Source of the DNA: Gemmatimonadota bacterium
GTDB taxonomy: Bacteria > JAAXHH01
Length of the DNA: 64,000 nt
NCBI GenBank assembly: GCA_009838645.1
Contig: VXRC01000042.1
Coordinates: 23,276-87,275 of the forward strand
Direction: 5' to 3'
Positions 44,442 to 54,301 of this stretch are shown piece after piece. The translations under genes and the position numbers were made by a program. The notes under the pieces were generated by a model that was given only the letters and a program-made list of their open reading frames with translations, was not told where the DNA came from and ran no database searches. Each line of letters opens with the position of its first letter. Within the stretch, counting starts at the first letter, position 1.

Positions 44442-45994
44442 TGTGGGGCCTCCCGGTCCGCCCGGTCCGCCCGGTCCGCCCGGTCCGCCCGGTCCGCCTG
44501 GTCCGCCCGGTCGGCCTGGTCGACCCGGTCCGTCTGGTCAGCACGGTCAGTCTGTTCCACCCGATCCGCACGGTCCGTGATCATGGCCATGAGGGTGGCT
44601 TCGGCAACCAGTTCATCGTTAACGTAAGCCTTGCCTTCCATCTTGCATGCGTGCATGCGCATCCGGATCGTTTCCAACTCGAAACGGATCTGGTCGCCGG
44701 GTTTTACCAGTCTCCGGAAGCGGGCATGGTCGATGCCCATGAAATACGCCATTTTGCTTTTCGGCTCATCGATCGTGTTGAGCAGCAGCAGACCGCCCGC
44801 CTGCGCCATGGCCTCGACGATCAAGACGCCTGGCATGACGGGATGGCCGGGGAAGTGGCCCGCGAAGAAAGGCTCGTTGATGGTCACGTTCTTCAGCGCG
44901 GTCACCCGCTTCCCCGGTTCAATGTGGGTCACCCGGTCGATGAGCAGAAAGGGATACCGGTGGGGGAGGATGCGCAGGATGTCCTCGATGTCCAGGACCG
45001 ATTCGGGTTCAGATTCAGACGGAGCAGGTGCAGGCGGATCGGCATTCCCTGTTTCTGTTTCCGGCTTCTTCTTCACGCACGCGCCGCGGATCCTTCGCAC
45101 GAGTTCCACGTTGGCGGCATGGGAGGAACGCGCGCCGAACACCTGCGCTCTGAGCGGCGCTCCGAGCAGGGCCAGGTCGCCGATCAGGTCGAGGGCCTTG
45201 TGGCGGCAGGGCTCGTTGTCGAACCGCAGCGGCTGGGCGCCCACGATCCCGTTCTCACCGATCACCACCCTATCCTCCACACCGAACAGATCCTTCAACT
45301 CGTCCAGTTCCTCGTCGGACAGGTCCATGTCCGCGATTACCACCGCACTTTCCAGGCTGCCGCCCTTGATCAGTCCTCTTTCGCGCAGGGCCTTCACGTC
45401 ACTCAGGAAGGTCCAGGTCCGCGCCGGGGCGAACTCGGTGACGAATTCGTCTTCCAGGGAATAGAGTACGGTGTGCTGGCTGGCCAGGTTGGATTTCTGG
45501 TAGTCGACCATGTAGGTGAGATGGAAATCGTCGGAGGGCATGACGACGAGTTCCTTAAGCAGGCCGTTCTCCCGCTCCGAATACAGCACGGGGTTGTCCA
45601 GTTCCAGGTATTCCCTGGGGGCGTCCTGTTCGACGATGCCCGCTTCGATCAACGCGTTCACAAAGGGTATGGCGCTACCGTCGCAGATCGGCGGCTCGTC
45701 CCCGTCCAGTTCGATCCGGATATTGTCCAGGCCCAGGCCCGCGACGGCGGCCAGGACGTGCTCCACGGTGTGGATCCGGACGCCGTCCCGCGCCAGGTTC
45801 GTCCCCCGGGTCGTATCGATCACGTAGTCTATGTCCGCCGGAATTTCCAGCCTGTCGGGATGGTCGACGCGTACGAAACGGATCCCGTCGTTTACGGCAC
45901 CGGGCTTGAACGTGATCGTCGCCCGTCCTCCGGTATGCAGGCCGATGCCCTTGATGGACGCCGAGGACTTGATGGTACGCTGGCGTTTGAGCAT
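44438..45994 (-). CDS. lpxC/fabZ: Bifunctional LpxC deacetylase / FabZ dehydratase
   Basis: Residues ~1-300 are LpxC, the Zn-dependent deacetylase that commits UDP-acyl-GlcNAc to lipid A: RTIKSSASIKGIGLHTG, IHTVEHVLAAVAGLGLDNI (Zn His) and FDNEPCRHKALDLIGDLALLG (HKxxD). Residues ~330-475 are FabZ, 3-hydroxyacyl-ACP dehydratase: ILPHRYPFLLIDRV, AGHFPGHPVMPGVLIVEAMAQ (catalytic His and Glu). The fusion is known from several FCB-group bacteria. A charged tail of DRA/DQA repeats (~478-518) is added, coded by 9-bp repeats. It stands 6 bp after lpxD and overlaps lpxA by 4 bp. Confidence 0.93.
   Translation of the reverse strand: MLKRQRTIKSSASIKGIGLHTGGRATITFKPGAVNDGIRFVRVDHPDRLEIPADIDYVIDTTRGTNLARDGVRIHTVEHVLAAVAGLGLDNIRIELDGDEPPICDGSAIPFVNALIEAGIVEQDAPREYLELDNPVLYSERENGLLKELVVMPSDDFHLTYMVDYQKSNLASQHTVLYSLEDEFVTEFAPARTWTFLSDVKALRERGLIKGGSLESAVVIADMDLSDEELDELKDLFGVEDRVVIGENGIVGAQPLRFDNEPCRHKALDLIGDLALLGAPLRAQVFGARSSHAANVELVRRIRGACVKKKPETETGNADPPAPAPSESEPESVLDIEDILRILPHRYPFLLIDRVTHIEPGKRVTALKNVTINEPFFAGHFPGHPVMPGVLIVEAMAQAGGLLLLNTIDEPKSKMAYFMGIDHARFRRLVKPGDQIRFELETIRMRMHACKMEGKAYVNDELVAEATLMAMITDRADRVEQTDRADQTDRVDQADRADQADRADRADRADRADREAPQ
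44454..44580. repeat. 9-bp tandem repeats at the 3' end of lpxC/fabZ
   Basis: Five identical CGGTCCGCC units lie at 44454-44498, then degenerate units such as CGGTCGGCC and TGGTCGACC continue to ~44580. On the coding (minus) strand they encode an Ala-Asp-Arg-rich tail. The identical block is next to the stop codon; divergence grows toward the FabZ domain. Confidence 0.88.
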
Positions 45995-46000
45995 GTGCCG

Positions 46001-47059
46001 CTACTCTCTTCCTTCGTTGGATGGCCCGTCCTGCTCGCCGCTTTCGAGCGCCTTGATCCGCTCCTCCAGGGTCTGGATCTGGTGCAGCAGGTCCGGCAGG
46101 CGCTTGATGGCCGCCTCGATTCTCCTGGCCTGGTTGTGCGGACGGGCGGGGTATCCCGAAACGGTCGATCCGGCGGGAATGGACTTGGTCACGCCCGCCT
46201 GCCCGCCGATCCTGGAACCGGCGCCGACGCTGATGTGATCGGAGAGCCCGGCCTGCCCGCCGATGAGTGTCCCCGATTCGACTACCGTGCTGCCCGCGAT
46301 GCCTACCTGGGCGCATATGGTGACGTGATCGCCGATCACGACGTTATGGCCGATCTGTACCAGGTTGTCGATCTTCGTGCCGCGGCCGATGCGGGTCATG
46401 CCCATGGTCGCGCGGTCGATTGTCGAATTCGCACCGATCTCCACTTCGTCGCCGATCTCCACGCCGCCGACCTGCGGTATCTTTCTGGCACCTCCACTGC
46501 CCTGGAAATAACCAAAACCATCGCTGCCGATCACGACACCGCCGTGCACGATCACGCCCTCTCCCAGGGAGACCCGGTCGTAGAGCGTCGCGTTTGCAAA
46601 GATCCACGTGCCGGCGCCGACCCGGCAGTTGGCGCCGATCGACACGTTCGAGCCGATGCAGGCGCTCCGCCCCACCACGGTGTGCGGACCGATCGACACA
46701 TGGGAACCGATGGCCGCTTCTTCATCCACCTCCGCGGCGGAATCTATCCTGGCCGTCGGATGGATCCCGGTTTCGGCGGGACGGTGTCCGGCGAAATAGG
46801 TCGTCAGCAGGGTGACGAGGGCGAGCTCGGGAGAAGCCACGCGGATGATGGGGACCGGGGCGTGATCGATTTCCCGGGAGACGATGACCGCCGTGGCCTC
46901 CGTCGACTCCAGGCGCCGGCTCTGCCGGGCGTTGATCAGGACGGAGATCGAACCCTTGCCGGCCTCGTCCAGCGGGGCCACGCTCTCGATGATGCATGAA
47001 CCGTCGCCGATGAGTTCGCCCTGTACCTGCGTCGCGATATCTGCCAGCTTCTGTCGCAT
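46001..47059 (-). CDS. lpxD: UDP-3-O-acylglucosamine N-acyltransferase
   Basis: LpxD adds the second hydroxyacyl chain in lipid A synthesis. The 352-residue protein has the N-terminal uridine-binding domain (residues ~1-100), then a hexapeptide beta-helix starting [32 protein letters not shown]. The LpxD-specific [45 protein letters not shown] follows, and the catalytic His is expected in [13 protein letters not shown]-terminal helix ([29 protein letters not shown]) matches the trimeric extension. It begins 6 bp after ompH and ends 6 bp before lpxC/fabZ. Confidence 0.93.
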   Translation of the reverse strand: MRQKLADIATQVQGELIGDGSCIIESVAPLDEAGKGSISVLINARQSRRLESTEATAVIVSREIDHAPVPIIRVASPELALVTLLTTYFAGHRPAETGIHPTARIDSAAEVDEEAAIGSHVSIGPHTVVGRSACIGSNVSIGANCRVGAGTWIFANATLYDRVSLGEGVIVHGGVVIGSDGFGYFQGSGGARKIPQVGGVEIGDEVEIGANSTIDRATMGMTRIGRGTKIDNLVQIGHNVVIGDHVTICAQVGIAGSTVVESGTLIGGQAGLSDHISVGAGSRIGGQAGVTKSIPAGSTVSGYPARPHNQARRIEAAIKRLPDLLHQIQTLEERIKALESGEQDGPSNEGRE

Positions 47060-47065
47060 GGGTGG

Positions 47066-47605
47066 CTAGTTGGCTTCCTTCTGCAGTTCCTCCAGGACCT
47101 GCCCCGTGAGGTCCTGCGCTCTAAGCGGATCAATGTAAAAGAGCGACCCGGCATCGAAGATATAGGTGTAATTCTCCGCCTTGGCCAGGGTCTGCACCAC
47201 GTTGAAAATGGATTCCTGCAACGGCCTGGTCAATTCCACTTCCTGCTGCGCCAACTGCATTTGCTGGGTCTGGGCGAACTGCATGAGCTCCTGTTTCTTC
47301 TGCATGATGTTCTGCTCGTCCTGCTGCCGCCTGGCCGCGGTCAACATGGTCTTGCGGGCTTCATATTGCTGCTCCAGCATCTCGACTTCCTGCTGCCTGC
47401 TCTGGACCTGTTCCTGCATGGCCGTCACCTGCTTCTGGAAGGCCTCTTCGGCATCCCTGAACCCCTGGTACGACTGGCGCAGGCGATCCATGTCGAGATA
47501 GCCGATCTTGAGTTCCTGCCCCTGGGCGACTACCGGCTGCAACATGACGGCGGCCAGCACGGCCAGCACGGCCGCAATGCGTATCATCCCTCTCCCTGAA
47601 ACCAT
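47066..47605 (-). CDS. OmpH/Skp-family periplasmic chaperone
   Basis: The 179-residue protein has a signal peptide (MIRIAAVLAVLAAVMLQPVVAQG) followed by IGYLDMDRLRQSYQGFRDAEEAF, typical of Skp/OmpH. A long coiled coil rich in Gln and Glu (about residues 45-125) forms the tentacles of the trimer. The C-terminal strand is YTYIFDAGSLFYIDPLRAQDLT. Skp carries unfolded outer-membrane proteins to BamA, and bamA is the gene directly upstream. AGGAGG stands 7 bp before the ATG at 47605, deciding that start over an internal ATG six codons later. Confidence 0.9.
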   Translation of the reverse strand: MVSGRGMIRIAAVLAVLAAVMLQPVVAQGQELKIGYLDMDRLRQSYQGFRDAEEAFQKQVTAMQEQVQSRQQEVEMLEQQYEARKTMLTAARRQQDEQNIMQKKQELMQFAQTQQMQLAQQEVELTRPLQESIFNVVQTLAKAENYTYIFDAGSLFYIDPLRAQDLTGQVLEELQKEAN

Positions 47606-47654
47606 TGATATCCTCCTCGAATGCCGGATCGCTCCGGTAACCTGGAACAGCTTG

Positions 47655-50057
47655 TCAGAACATCTGGCCGAGCTGAAAGTGCGTATGCCAGCCGCTTCGC
47701 TTCTTCTGAAGGGCCTGGATGGGATCCGAGGGCCGGTCGAATCCGTATCCGACGTCGAAGCCCAACAGCCCCACCAGGGGCATGATCACCCGGATGCCGG
47801 CGCCCACCGATTTCTTCATATTGCCCGGCAGCGGGGTGGCGTCTTCGAGCTTAGCCCAGGCGTTGCCGGCCTCGACAAACGCCACGGCGTAGACCGGCTG
47901 TTGAGAACTGAGCTGGTCGACGATCGGGACCTGGTACTCCAGCGTGATGATGCTCATCGCGCGGCCTCCGTCCCGGCTGCTGGTCCCGTCACCCAGATCG
48001 GTGTAGGGACCGATGGAATTGTTGCCGTACCCCCGGATCAGGCCGTCGAAACTGACCCCTCCCGGAAAGAACCGTTCGATAAACGGGACCTCACGGTCGT
48101 TGAAGGGGTTTACAGCAAAGGCATATCTCCCCTTGAGGGACAGGGACGTGCCTTTGAACAGGGGAACATAAAAATCGGATTCCAGGGTCTGCTTGAGGAA
48201 CTTCACGTCACCGCCAACGCCGGCAACGTCGCTACGTGACGTATGGCGCATGCCACGCGTTGCAAACTGGGGAAAATCGCGGCTGTCGCGCGTCACGGAG
48301 AAGGACACCTGGCTGGTCAGGCCGCTGTTGGATTCGTAGGATTCCCGATTCCGTATATTCAAGTTTATGGCCGAAATCTGCGTATCCGTCAGGGTGGTAT
48401 CTTCCAGTGCCGCCGCGTAGTAACGCTCGCCAAAACCGGTGTAATTCTGGTCGTAAAACCGATAGGCACCGTTGATGCGCCAGTACGTGCCGCGGAAGCG
48501 GCGCCCCAGGGACAGCCCGAAGCCTTTCCGTATGACATTGAATTCCCGGTACCATCGCCGGTTCGTACGGTAGATGTCGATGCCGGCGCTGGTCGGCGTA
48601 TCGAAGAGCCAGGGTTCGACGAAACTCGTTGAAATGGAATTGCGCCGGGCGCCGAATTCCCAGTTGAAATTCACGTTCTGTCCGTTGCCCAGGAAATTCG
48701 GGATGATCATGGATATGGTACCCACGAGCCCGTCGAGCCCGCTGTAGCCGGCGCCGGCATTCGCCGTACCCGTCGGTTTCTCCAGGACGGTAAAGGTGAT
48801 GTCCACGTCTCCGTTGGCACGGGGTTGCAGGCCGGGCTGCACGTCCTGGAAGTAATTCAACTGGAAGACGTCCCGCTGGCTTCTCATCAGCACCGAACGG
48901 CGAAAGAACTGTCCCGGTTTGATCAGCAGTTCGCGCCGTATGACCTTGTCCTTCGTCTTGGTATTGCCGATGATGTTGATCCGGTGTACCTTTGCGGGTT
49001 CGCCCTCGTTGACCGCGAAGCGCAGATTGATCGTGGAGTCGTTGGCCGCCGATTCTCGGGCGATGGGCGTGGCGTACAGATAACCCAGTTCGCCATACGC
49101 TTCGTAGATGGTCGACACGCTTTCCTGGTATTCTTCTTCGTTGAAGGGCTGGCCCGCGTCGATCTTGATGAGACTGGACAGTTGTTCGCCGGTGAACTTC
49201 GTGTTCCCCTCGAAGGCGACGTCCCCGAGGTAATACCGCCTTCCTTCCTTGACATCGACCTTGATGTACATCCGCTTCCTGTCCTCGCTGAACCAGAGCG
49301 TGTCGTCCACGACTTCCGCGTCCCGAAATCCGTGCTTGCGGTACTCCTGGACGATTTTCTCGAACTGGTCCAGCAGGCGTTCCCGGCGCAGGTCGCCTTC
49401 TTTCCAGAAATGCTCTTCTTCCGTGTCCGCTTTCTTTCGAAAGGCCTTCTGCAACTCCTTTTCCGGTACGGACACGTTGTTTTCGATAAAGATCTCGCCC
49501 AGCCCCACCTTCTCGCCTTCATCGATTTCGATCCGCATGATCGCGTTGTTTCTTTCCACGAGGACGCGTTCATTCAGCGTGGCGAGCAGGTACCCCTTTT
49601 CGTAATAGGCGCTGGTGATGTTGTCCAGGACACTCTTTCTGCGGAAGGGAGACAGGGCCTGGCCCTGGAAAATGCCCGAAATGCGTTCGAGTTCGTCGTC
49701 CTTGATCTTATCGTTTCCCTCGAACTCCAGGCGGTCCAGCAACGGGTATTCCTTGACGTTTACGGTCACGATCAGACCCGTCGCGCTTCCGCTGACGTAG
49801 ATGCGTATGTCCTCGAACAGTCCCAGCCGGTACAGTTGCTTGATCGTGGTGGCGCCGTCCCGGGGATTATAGGGATTACCCGCTTTCAGCACGGTCATCG
49901 ACCGGATGAGGGGTTCATCCACGTTGGCGTGCCCCTCGATACGCACGTCGGCGATCAAAGACTGCTGCTGTTGTCCGAAGACTTTCTGGGGACTCACGGA
50001 CGCGGAGGCAAGAATCCCGCCCGTCAGGATCAGTACAAGGAAGGGTTTGAAGTACAT
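47655..50057 (-). CDS. bamA: Outer-membrane protein assembly factor BamA
   Basis: BamA inserts beta-barrel proteins into the outer membrane. The ~800-residue protein has a signal peptide (MYFKPFLVLILTGGILASASVSPQKVFGQ) and five POTRA domains up to about residue 420 (first: LIADVRIEGHANVDEPLIRSMTVLKAGNPYN). A 16-strand barrel follows and ends in Phe (HFQLGQMF), as Omp85 proteins require. The FFPGGVSFDGLIRGYGNNSIGP segment corresponds to the conserved RGF/RGY loop. The start at 50057 gives a clean signal peptide; longer frames reach 50180. A 42-bp tandem repeat lies upstream, between clpC and this gene. Confidence 0.92.
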   Translation of the reverse strand: MYFKPFLVLILTGGILASASVSPQKVFGQQQQSLIADVRIEGHANVDEPLIRSMTVLKAGNPYNPRDGATTIKQLYRLGLFEDIRIYVSGSATGLIVTVNVKEYPLLDRLEFEGNDKIKDDELERISGIFQGQALSPFRRKSVLDNITSAYYEKGYLLATLNERVLVERNNAIMRIEIDEGEKVGLGEIFIENNVSVPEKELQKAFRKKADTEEEHFWKEGDLRRERLLDQFEKIVQEYRKHGFRDAEVVDDTLWFSEDRKRMYIKVDVKEGRRYYLGDVAFEGNTKFTGEQLSSLIKIDAGQPFNEEEYQESVSTIYEAYGELGYLYATPIARESAANDSTINLRFAVNEGEPAKVHRINIIGNTKTKDKVIRRELLIKPGQFFRRSVLMRSQRDVFQLNYFQDVQPGLQPRANGDVDITFTVLEKPTGTANAGAGYSGLDGLVGTISMIIPNFLGNGQNVNFNWEFGARRNSISTSFVEPWLFDTPTSAGIDIYRTNRRWYREFNVIRKGFGLSLGRRFRGTYWRINGAYRFYDQNYTGFGERYYAAALEDTTLTDTQISAINLNIRNRESYESNSGLTSQVSFSVTRDSRDFPQFATRGMRHTSRSDVAGVGGDVKFLKQTLESDFYVPLFKGTSLSLKGRYAFAVNPFNDREVPFIERFFPGGVSFDGLIRGYGNNSIGPYTDLGDGTSSRDGGRAMSIITLEYQVPIVDQLSSQQPVYAVAFVEAGNAWAKLEDATPLPGNMKKSVGAGIRVIMPLVGLLGFDVGYGFDRPSDPIQALQKKRSGWHTHFQLGQMF

Positions 50058-50188
50058 GGATGACTTTGAAGACACAGCGGCAACTTTCCCGTCCATGCGG
50101 GTAATCGATCGGCAGAAGCCGGCTATCGACATGAACACGGCGCAAGCGGCCCGGCTGTCGATTCTACGCGCAACCCACATGGCGGGTT

Positions 50189-50272
50189 CCCGTCCAAGGG
50201 TTTCAACCGGACATGGCTGGACGGACTCGGCCCGTCCAAGGGTTTCAACCGGACATGGCTGGACGGACTCGG
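50189..50272. repeat. 42-bp perfect tandem repeat between clpC and bamA
   Basis: A 42-bp unit beginning CCCGTCCAAGGGTTTCAACC occurs twice, at 50189-50230 and 50231-50272, without mismatch. Within each unit GTCCA and TGGAC can pair, so each copy may form a hairpin in RNA. No protein uses this stretch. Confidence 0.85.
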
Positions 50273-50288
50273 TCCGTCACGGGGGCTT

Positions 50289-52760
50289 TCAGGCTTCCGA
50301 CTCGGTGAGGACGGGCGCCTTACCGGTATCAGCGGTCTCGGCCTTGTAGAACGTCAGGTTTTCACCCTTCTTGCCGACCCTGATTTCATCGCCGTCGCCG
50401 AACGTGCCCTTCAGCAGCTCTTCCGCAAGCGGATCCTCGAGCATGCGCTGGATGGTCTGGTTCATGAACCGGGCGTTGTAGACCGGGTCATATCCCTTGT
50501 CGGACAACAGCTCCCGCGCACTCTGCGTCAATGAAATGCGGATGCCCCTTTCGCTCATCCTTTCGTTGATTTCCTTGAGCTGCAGATCGATGATCCGGGA
50601 GATATCGGACGGGTTCAACTGGCGGAAGACCACCGATTCGTCGAGCCGGTTCAGAAACTCCGGATTGAACAGTTTCTTCACCTCTTCCTTTACGGTGGCC
50701 TCCATCTTTTCGTAGTCGACGGTGGCGTCCTGCTGGAAGCCCAGGCCTCCGGCCTTGTTGATGTCCCGGGTGCCGAGATTGGAAGTCATGATGATGATGG
50801 TGTTGCGGAAATCCACCCGGCGGCCGTTGCTGTCGGTCAGCGTGCCCTCGTCCAGTATCTGCAGGAGGATATTAAATACGTCCGGATGGGCCTTCTCCAC
50901 CTCGTCCAGCAGAATGACGGAATAGGGTTTGCGCCGTACCTTCTCCGACAGGTGCCCGCCTTCGTTGAATCCCACGTAGCCCGGCGGAGCGCCGATCAGA
51001 CGGGACACGTTGAACTTCTCCATGTATTCGGACATGTCGATGAAGATCAGGGCGTCGCTGTCCTGGAAGAGGAAGGAGGCCAGGATCTTGGCCAGTTCCG
51101 TCTTGCCCACGCCGGTCGGCCCGAGGAAGAGAAACGATCCGATGGGCCGGTTGGGGTTCTTCAGCCCGGAGCGCGAACGCCGGATGGCCTTGCTCAGCAC
51201 CTGGATGGCCATGTCCTGGCCGATGATCCGTTTCTTCAGCTCGTCCTCCATGCGCAGCAGGCTCCTCGATTCCTGTTCCTCGAGCCGGAACATTGGAATA
51301 CCCGTCATGCTGGAGATGATCTGTGCCATGTCGTTCTCGGTGACGGTCACCACCTGGTCGGAAACCCGTTCGCGCCAGGCCATGAACGCCTCGTCGTACT
51401 CGCGCTGCAACTCCTCCTGTCGGTCCCGCAGCGCAGCCGCGCGTTCGAACTCCTGCTGCTGGGCGGCCTCCACCTTCTTCTCCTGAATGGCCTGGAGCTG
51501 TTCCTCGATCTCCCGGATCTCTTCCGGGACAGTCATCTTGGACAACTGCGCCTTGGACCCTGCCTCGTCGATGATGTCGATGGCCTTGTCCGGGAGGAAG
51601 CGGTCCTTGATGTACCGGTCGGACTGCTTTACGGCGAACTCGAGGGCGTCGTCCGTATACTTGACGTGATGGTATTCCTCGAATCGGCTGCGCAGCCCTT
51701 TGAGCATGTCGATGGTTTCGTCGATGCTCGGCTGGTCCACGATCACCTTCTGGAACCTGCGTTCGAGCGCGCCGTCCTTTTCGATGTGCTTGCGGTACTC
51801 GTCAAGCGTCGTGGCGCCGATGCACTGCAGTTCGCCCCGGGCGAGGGCCGGCTTGAAGATGTTGGACGCGTCGAGACTACCCTCGGCGCCGCCCGCCCCG
51901 ACGATCGAATGAAGCTCGTCGATGAAGATAATCACCTCGTCCGACTTGGTGATCTCGGCCATGATGGATTTCAGCCGGTCTTCGAACTGTCCCCGGTACT
52001 TGGTCCCGGCCACGATCGAGGCCATGTCCAGCGTCACGACGCGCTTGTTCTCGAGGATCTGGGGGACGCCGCGTTGCACGATGCGCTGCGCAAGCCCCTC
52101 GGCGATGGCGGTCTTGCCCACGCCGGGCTCGCCGATCAGCGCCGGGTTGTTCTTCTTGCGTCGGCTGAGGACCTGGGTGACCCGTTCGATTTCCTTGTCG
52201 CGGCCGATGACCGGATCGAGTTTGCCGCCGCGCGCCATTTCGGTGAGGTCCCTGCCGAAATGGTCCAGGAAGGGCGTCCGGCTGCGCTGCGCGTCCTTCT
52301 TGGTCACCGAACGGTCGCTCTGGATGTTCTGGATCTCTTCCTTGATCTTCTCGAACGTCACGTCGTAGGTCGAGAGGATCTGGGAGGCGATCCCCTGCTT
52401 GTCCCGGACCAGCGCGAGCAGCAGGTGCTCGGTCCCCACGTATTTCGATTTCATGTTGTTGGCTTCGTGCGCGGCGATCTCCAGGGCCTGTTTCGCCCTC
52501 GGCGTAAAGGGAACCTGGCCGATCGTGAGCGCACTCGACTGGGATACCGTAGCCTCCTCTATGGACTGCCGGAGGTCTTCGAGATCGATGCCCATATTGC
52601 GCAGCATGGCGGCCGCGGTCCCTTCCCCATCCCGGATGAAGGCCAGCAGCAGGTGCTCCGTGGCGATGTAGTCATGCTGCAGCCGGGCGGCTTCTTCCCG
52701 GGCGATGTGCATCACCCGTTTGAACCGTTCCGTAAACTTGTTGTTGTTTCCCTGGGGCAT
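50289..52760 (-). CDS. clpC: ATP-dependent Clp protease ATP-binding subunit ClpC
   Basis: ClpC is a hexameric AAA+ unfoldase that feeds ClpP. The ~823-residue protein has the double Clp-N repeat ([31 protein letters not shown], then [17 protein letters not shown]), the first Walker A GEPGVGKT at about 210-217, a UVR/middle domain with [14 protein letters not shown], and the second ATPase with [12 protein letters not shown]. The C-terminal part carries an [14 protein letters not shown] pore loop. McsB-phosphorylated proteins are its targets in Bacillus, and mcsA and mcsB are directly upstream. The start at 52760 is preceded by AGGGAGGG; ATG 52781 is possible. clpP is not in the window. Confidence 0.93.
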   Translation of the reverse strand: MPQGNNNKFTERFKRVMHIAREEAARLQHDYIATEHLLLAFIRDGEGTAAAMLRNMGIDLEDLRQSIEEATVSQSSALTIGQVPFTPRAKQALEIAAHEANNMKSKYVGTEHLLLALVRDKQGIASQILSTYDVTFEKIKEEIQNIQSDRSVTKKDAQRSRTPFLDHFGRDLTEMARGGKLDPVIGRDKEIERVTQVLSRRKKNNPALIGEPGVGKTAIAEGLAQRIVQRGVPQILENKRVVTLDMASIVAGTKYRGQFEDRLKSIMAEITKSDEVIIFIDELHSIVGAGGAEGSLDASNIFKPALARGELQCIGATTLDEYRKHIEKDGALERRFQKVIVDQPSIDETIDMLKGLRSRFEEYHHVKYTDDALEFAVKQSDRYIKDRFLPDKAIDIIDEAGSKAQLSKMTVPEEIREIEEQLQAIQEKKVEAAQQQEFERAAALRDRQEELQREYDEAFMAWRERVSDQVVTVTENDMAQIISSMTGIPMFRLEEQESRSLLRMEDELKKRIIGQDMAIQVLSKAIRRSRSGLKNPNRPIGSFLFLGPTGVGKTELAKILASFLFQDSDALIFIDMSEYMEKFNVSRLIGAPPGYVGFNEGGHLSEKVRRKPYSVILLDEVEKAHPDVFNILLQILDEGTLTDSNGRRVDFRNTIIIMTSNLGTRDINKAGGLGFQQDATVDYEKMEATVKEEVKKLFNPEFLNRLDESVVFRQLNPSDISRIIDLQLKEINERMSERGIRISLTQSARELLSDKGYDPVYNARFMNQTIQRMLEDPLAEELLKGTFGDGDEIRVGKKGENLTFYKAETADTGKAPVLTESEA

Positions 52761-52826
52761 CTTGAGCATCCCTCCCTTCATGGTCCGGGGTCTGAACCCC
52801 CGGCCGGAGTGTGTTCGCCGTCGTTC

Positions 52827-53906
52827 TCAGAACCTCAGGTGTTCCCTGACCAGCTCCGCGCGGCGCTCATCCTGTTCTTCCGCCGTCATTTCCCGGCCCG
52901 AGGCCATCCGGATGTGCGCGGGCTGTATCGCGATCATCAACTGGTTGAATGCACTCGTCTCCATGCCCTTGCAGATCCGCATAAACGCGCCCATCCTGAG
53001 CATGGACAGGGCATCCAGCGCTTCCATCTCGCCAAGTAGCCGGGCATGCTTCAACAGGCCGTATGCCCGGGCCACCCTGTCTTCCGTCTGGCGTTTCGCC
53101 CTGCTTGCCAGGGCGTCGCAGGCCCGTTCCTCGAAGGCGGCCAGCCGGCGCGTGACACGGTCGAGCCGGTCGACGATCTCCTCCTCGGCGTGTCCCAGGG
53201 TGCACTGGTTGGACACCTGGTACATGTTGCCCGATCGCCCGGTGCCTTCGCCGTGCAGTCCCCGCACCGTGAACCCGATCTCCTCCATGGCGCATCCCAG
53301 GGAAGCCATCTGGTCCGCCAGGGTCAAACCCGGCAGGTGCATCAACACCGACAGCCGCATTCCGGTGCCCGTGTTGCTGGGACAGGACGTTAAATAACCA
53401 AACTCATCCGAGAAGGCAAAATCAAGTGTTTTGCTCAGTTCGGTATCGATTTTGTCCGCTTCCTGCCAGGCCGCGCGCACCTGCAGGCCGCCTTTGATGG
53501 TCTGCAGGCGCAGGTGGTCTTCCTCGTTCACCATGAGGCTGAAGGTTTCTCCGGGGCCTATGAACACGCCCGCAGGCCGCGTCCCGTCCGCCAGGGAAGG
53601 GCTGATCAACCGTCTTTCCACCAGTACCCCGCGGTCCAGTTCCGACGTGTCCAGCAGCGATAGGTACACCGACCGCGCCACGTTTTCGCTGCGCTGGACG
53701 GCGTTTTCCACCTGTTCGATCACGCGGAACCGCTCGTTCTTGATCGAACGGTGCACGAAGGGCAGGGAGGTCAGGTTCCGCGCAAGACGGGCCCGGCTGC
53801 TGATCACCAGGTCCGCCGTCTCGCCTTCGGGCACGCACCATTGCGGCACGTCGACCAGCAGTTCCGTGTACAGGTTTTCCATTCCGCTGTCCATGGGCTT
53901 ATCCAT
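52827..53906 (-). CDS. mcsB: Protein arginine kinase McsB
   Basis: McsB phosphorylates arginines of misfolded proteins and marks them for ClpCP. The 359-residue protein has the phosphagen-kinase catalytic fold: VISSRARLARNLTSLPF (ATP-binding Arg), a GYLTSCPSNTGTGMRLSVLMHLPGL segment with the conserved Cys, and RGLHGEGTGRSGNMYQVSNQCTLGHAEEEIV. The C-terminal part (RMGAFMRICKG) matches the regulatory region. It overlaps mcsA by 8 bp and precedes clpC by 66 bp, as in Firmicutes, although the neighbouring genes make lipid A and outer membrane. Confidence 0.93.
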   Translation of the reverse strand: MDKPMDSGMENLYTELLVDVPQWCVPEGETADLVISSRARLARNLTSLPFVHRSIKNERFRVIEQVENAVQRSENVARSVYLSLLDTSELDRGVLVERRLISPSLADGTRPAGVFIGPGETFSLMVNEEDHLRLQTIKGGLQVRAAWQEADKIDTELSKTLDFAFSDEFGYLTSCPSNTGTGMRLSVLMHLPGLTLADQMASLGCAMEEIGFTVRGLHGEGTGRSGNMYQVSNQCTLGHAEEEIVDRLDRVTRRLAAFEERACDALASRAKRQTEDRVARAYGLLKHARLLGEMEALDALSMLRMGAFMRICKGMETSAFNQLMIAIQPAHIRMASGREMTAEEQDERRAELVREHLRF

Positions 53907-54222
53907 GGGCTACCTCGTGCAGGTCCGAGCCGCGTTCGAGTTCGTTGATGCGGTCCCGCAGATCCGCCGCCTGTTCGTAGGCTTCACGGCCGACGGCCTT
54001 CTTCAGGGCCCGCCTGAGATCGATCAGTTCGCGCCGCGTCTTCTGCCGGGACGGATCGGACACGGGGACCTTGCCCCGGTGGTACTCATTGCCGTGTATC
54101 TGCTTGAAGAGCGGGACCAGCGTCTCCTTGAAGGCGCGGTAGCATGCGGCGCATCCCAACTGTCCCGATTCGCCGAACTCCGCCGCGGACAAGCCGCATT
54201 GTGTACATGACGTCGTTTTCAT
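53899..54222 (-). CDS. mcsA: McsA-like activator, shortened zinc-finger form
   Basis: McsA activates the McsB kinase. This 107-residue version has one Cys4-type zinc module (CTQCGLSAAEFGESGQLGCAACYRAF), the linker FKQIHGNEYHRGKVP, and a C-terminal UVR helix pair (RRALKKAVGREAYEQAADLRDRINELE). Bacillus McsA is about 185 residues with an additional N-terminal zinc module; that module is absent here, and no Cys pair lies in the open frame further upstream. The ATG at 54222 is preceded by GGATCGGTG. ctsR, which heads the Bacillus operon, is missing; an ABC-ATPase gene stands there instead. Confidence 0.9.
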   Translation of the reverse strand: MKTTSCTQCGLSAAEFGESGQLGCAACYRAFKETLVPLFKQIHGNEYHRGKVPVSDPSRQKTRRELIDLRRALKKAVGREAYEQAADLRDRINELERGSDLHEVAHG

Positions 54223-54301
54223 CACCGATCCAACCCCTGGCCGCCGTTCTGGGCCTGGTCGTGATCCTACCCTGGCCGCCATCCTGGGCCCGGTCGCCAC
54301 C

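Noticed and set aside
44651-46999. A 782-codon open frame on the plus strand opposite lpxC/fabZ and lpxD
   Set aside because: It lies fully antisense to genes with unmistakable LpxC, FabZ and LpxD motifs; its composition (His, Asp, Gln, Val-rich) is the usual by-product of high-GC coding on the other strand.
50189-50272. CRISPR-like repeat with GTTTCAACC
   Set aside because: Only two copies exist, they are back to back without spacers, and no cas gene is nearby.
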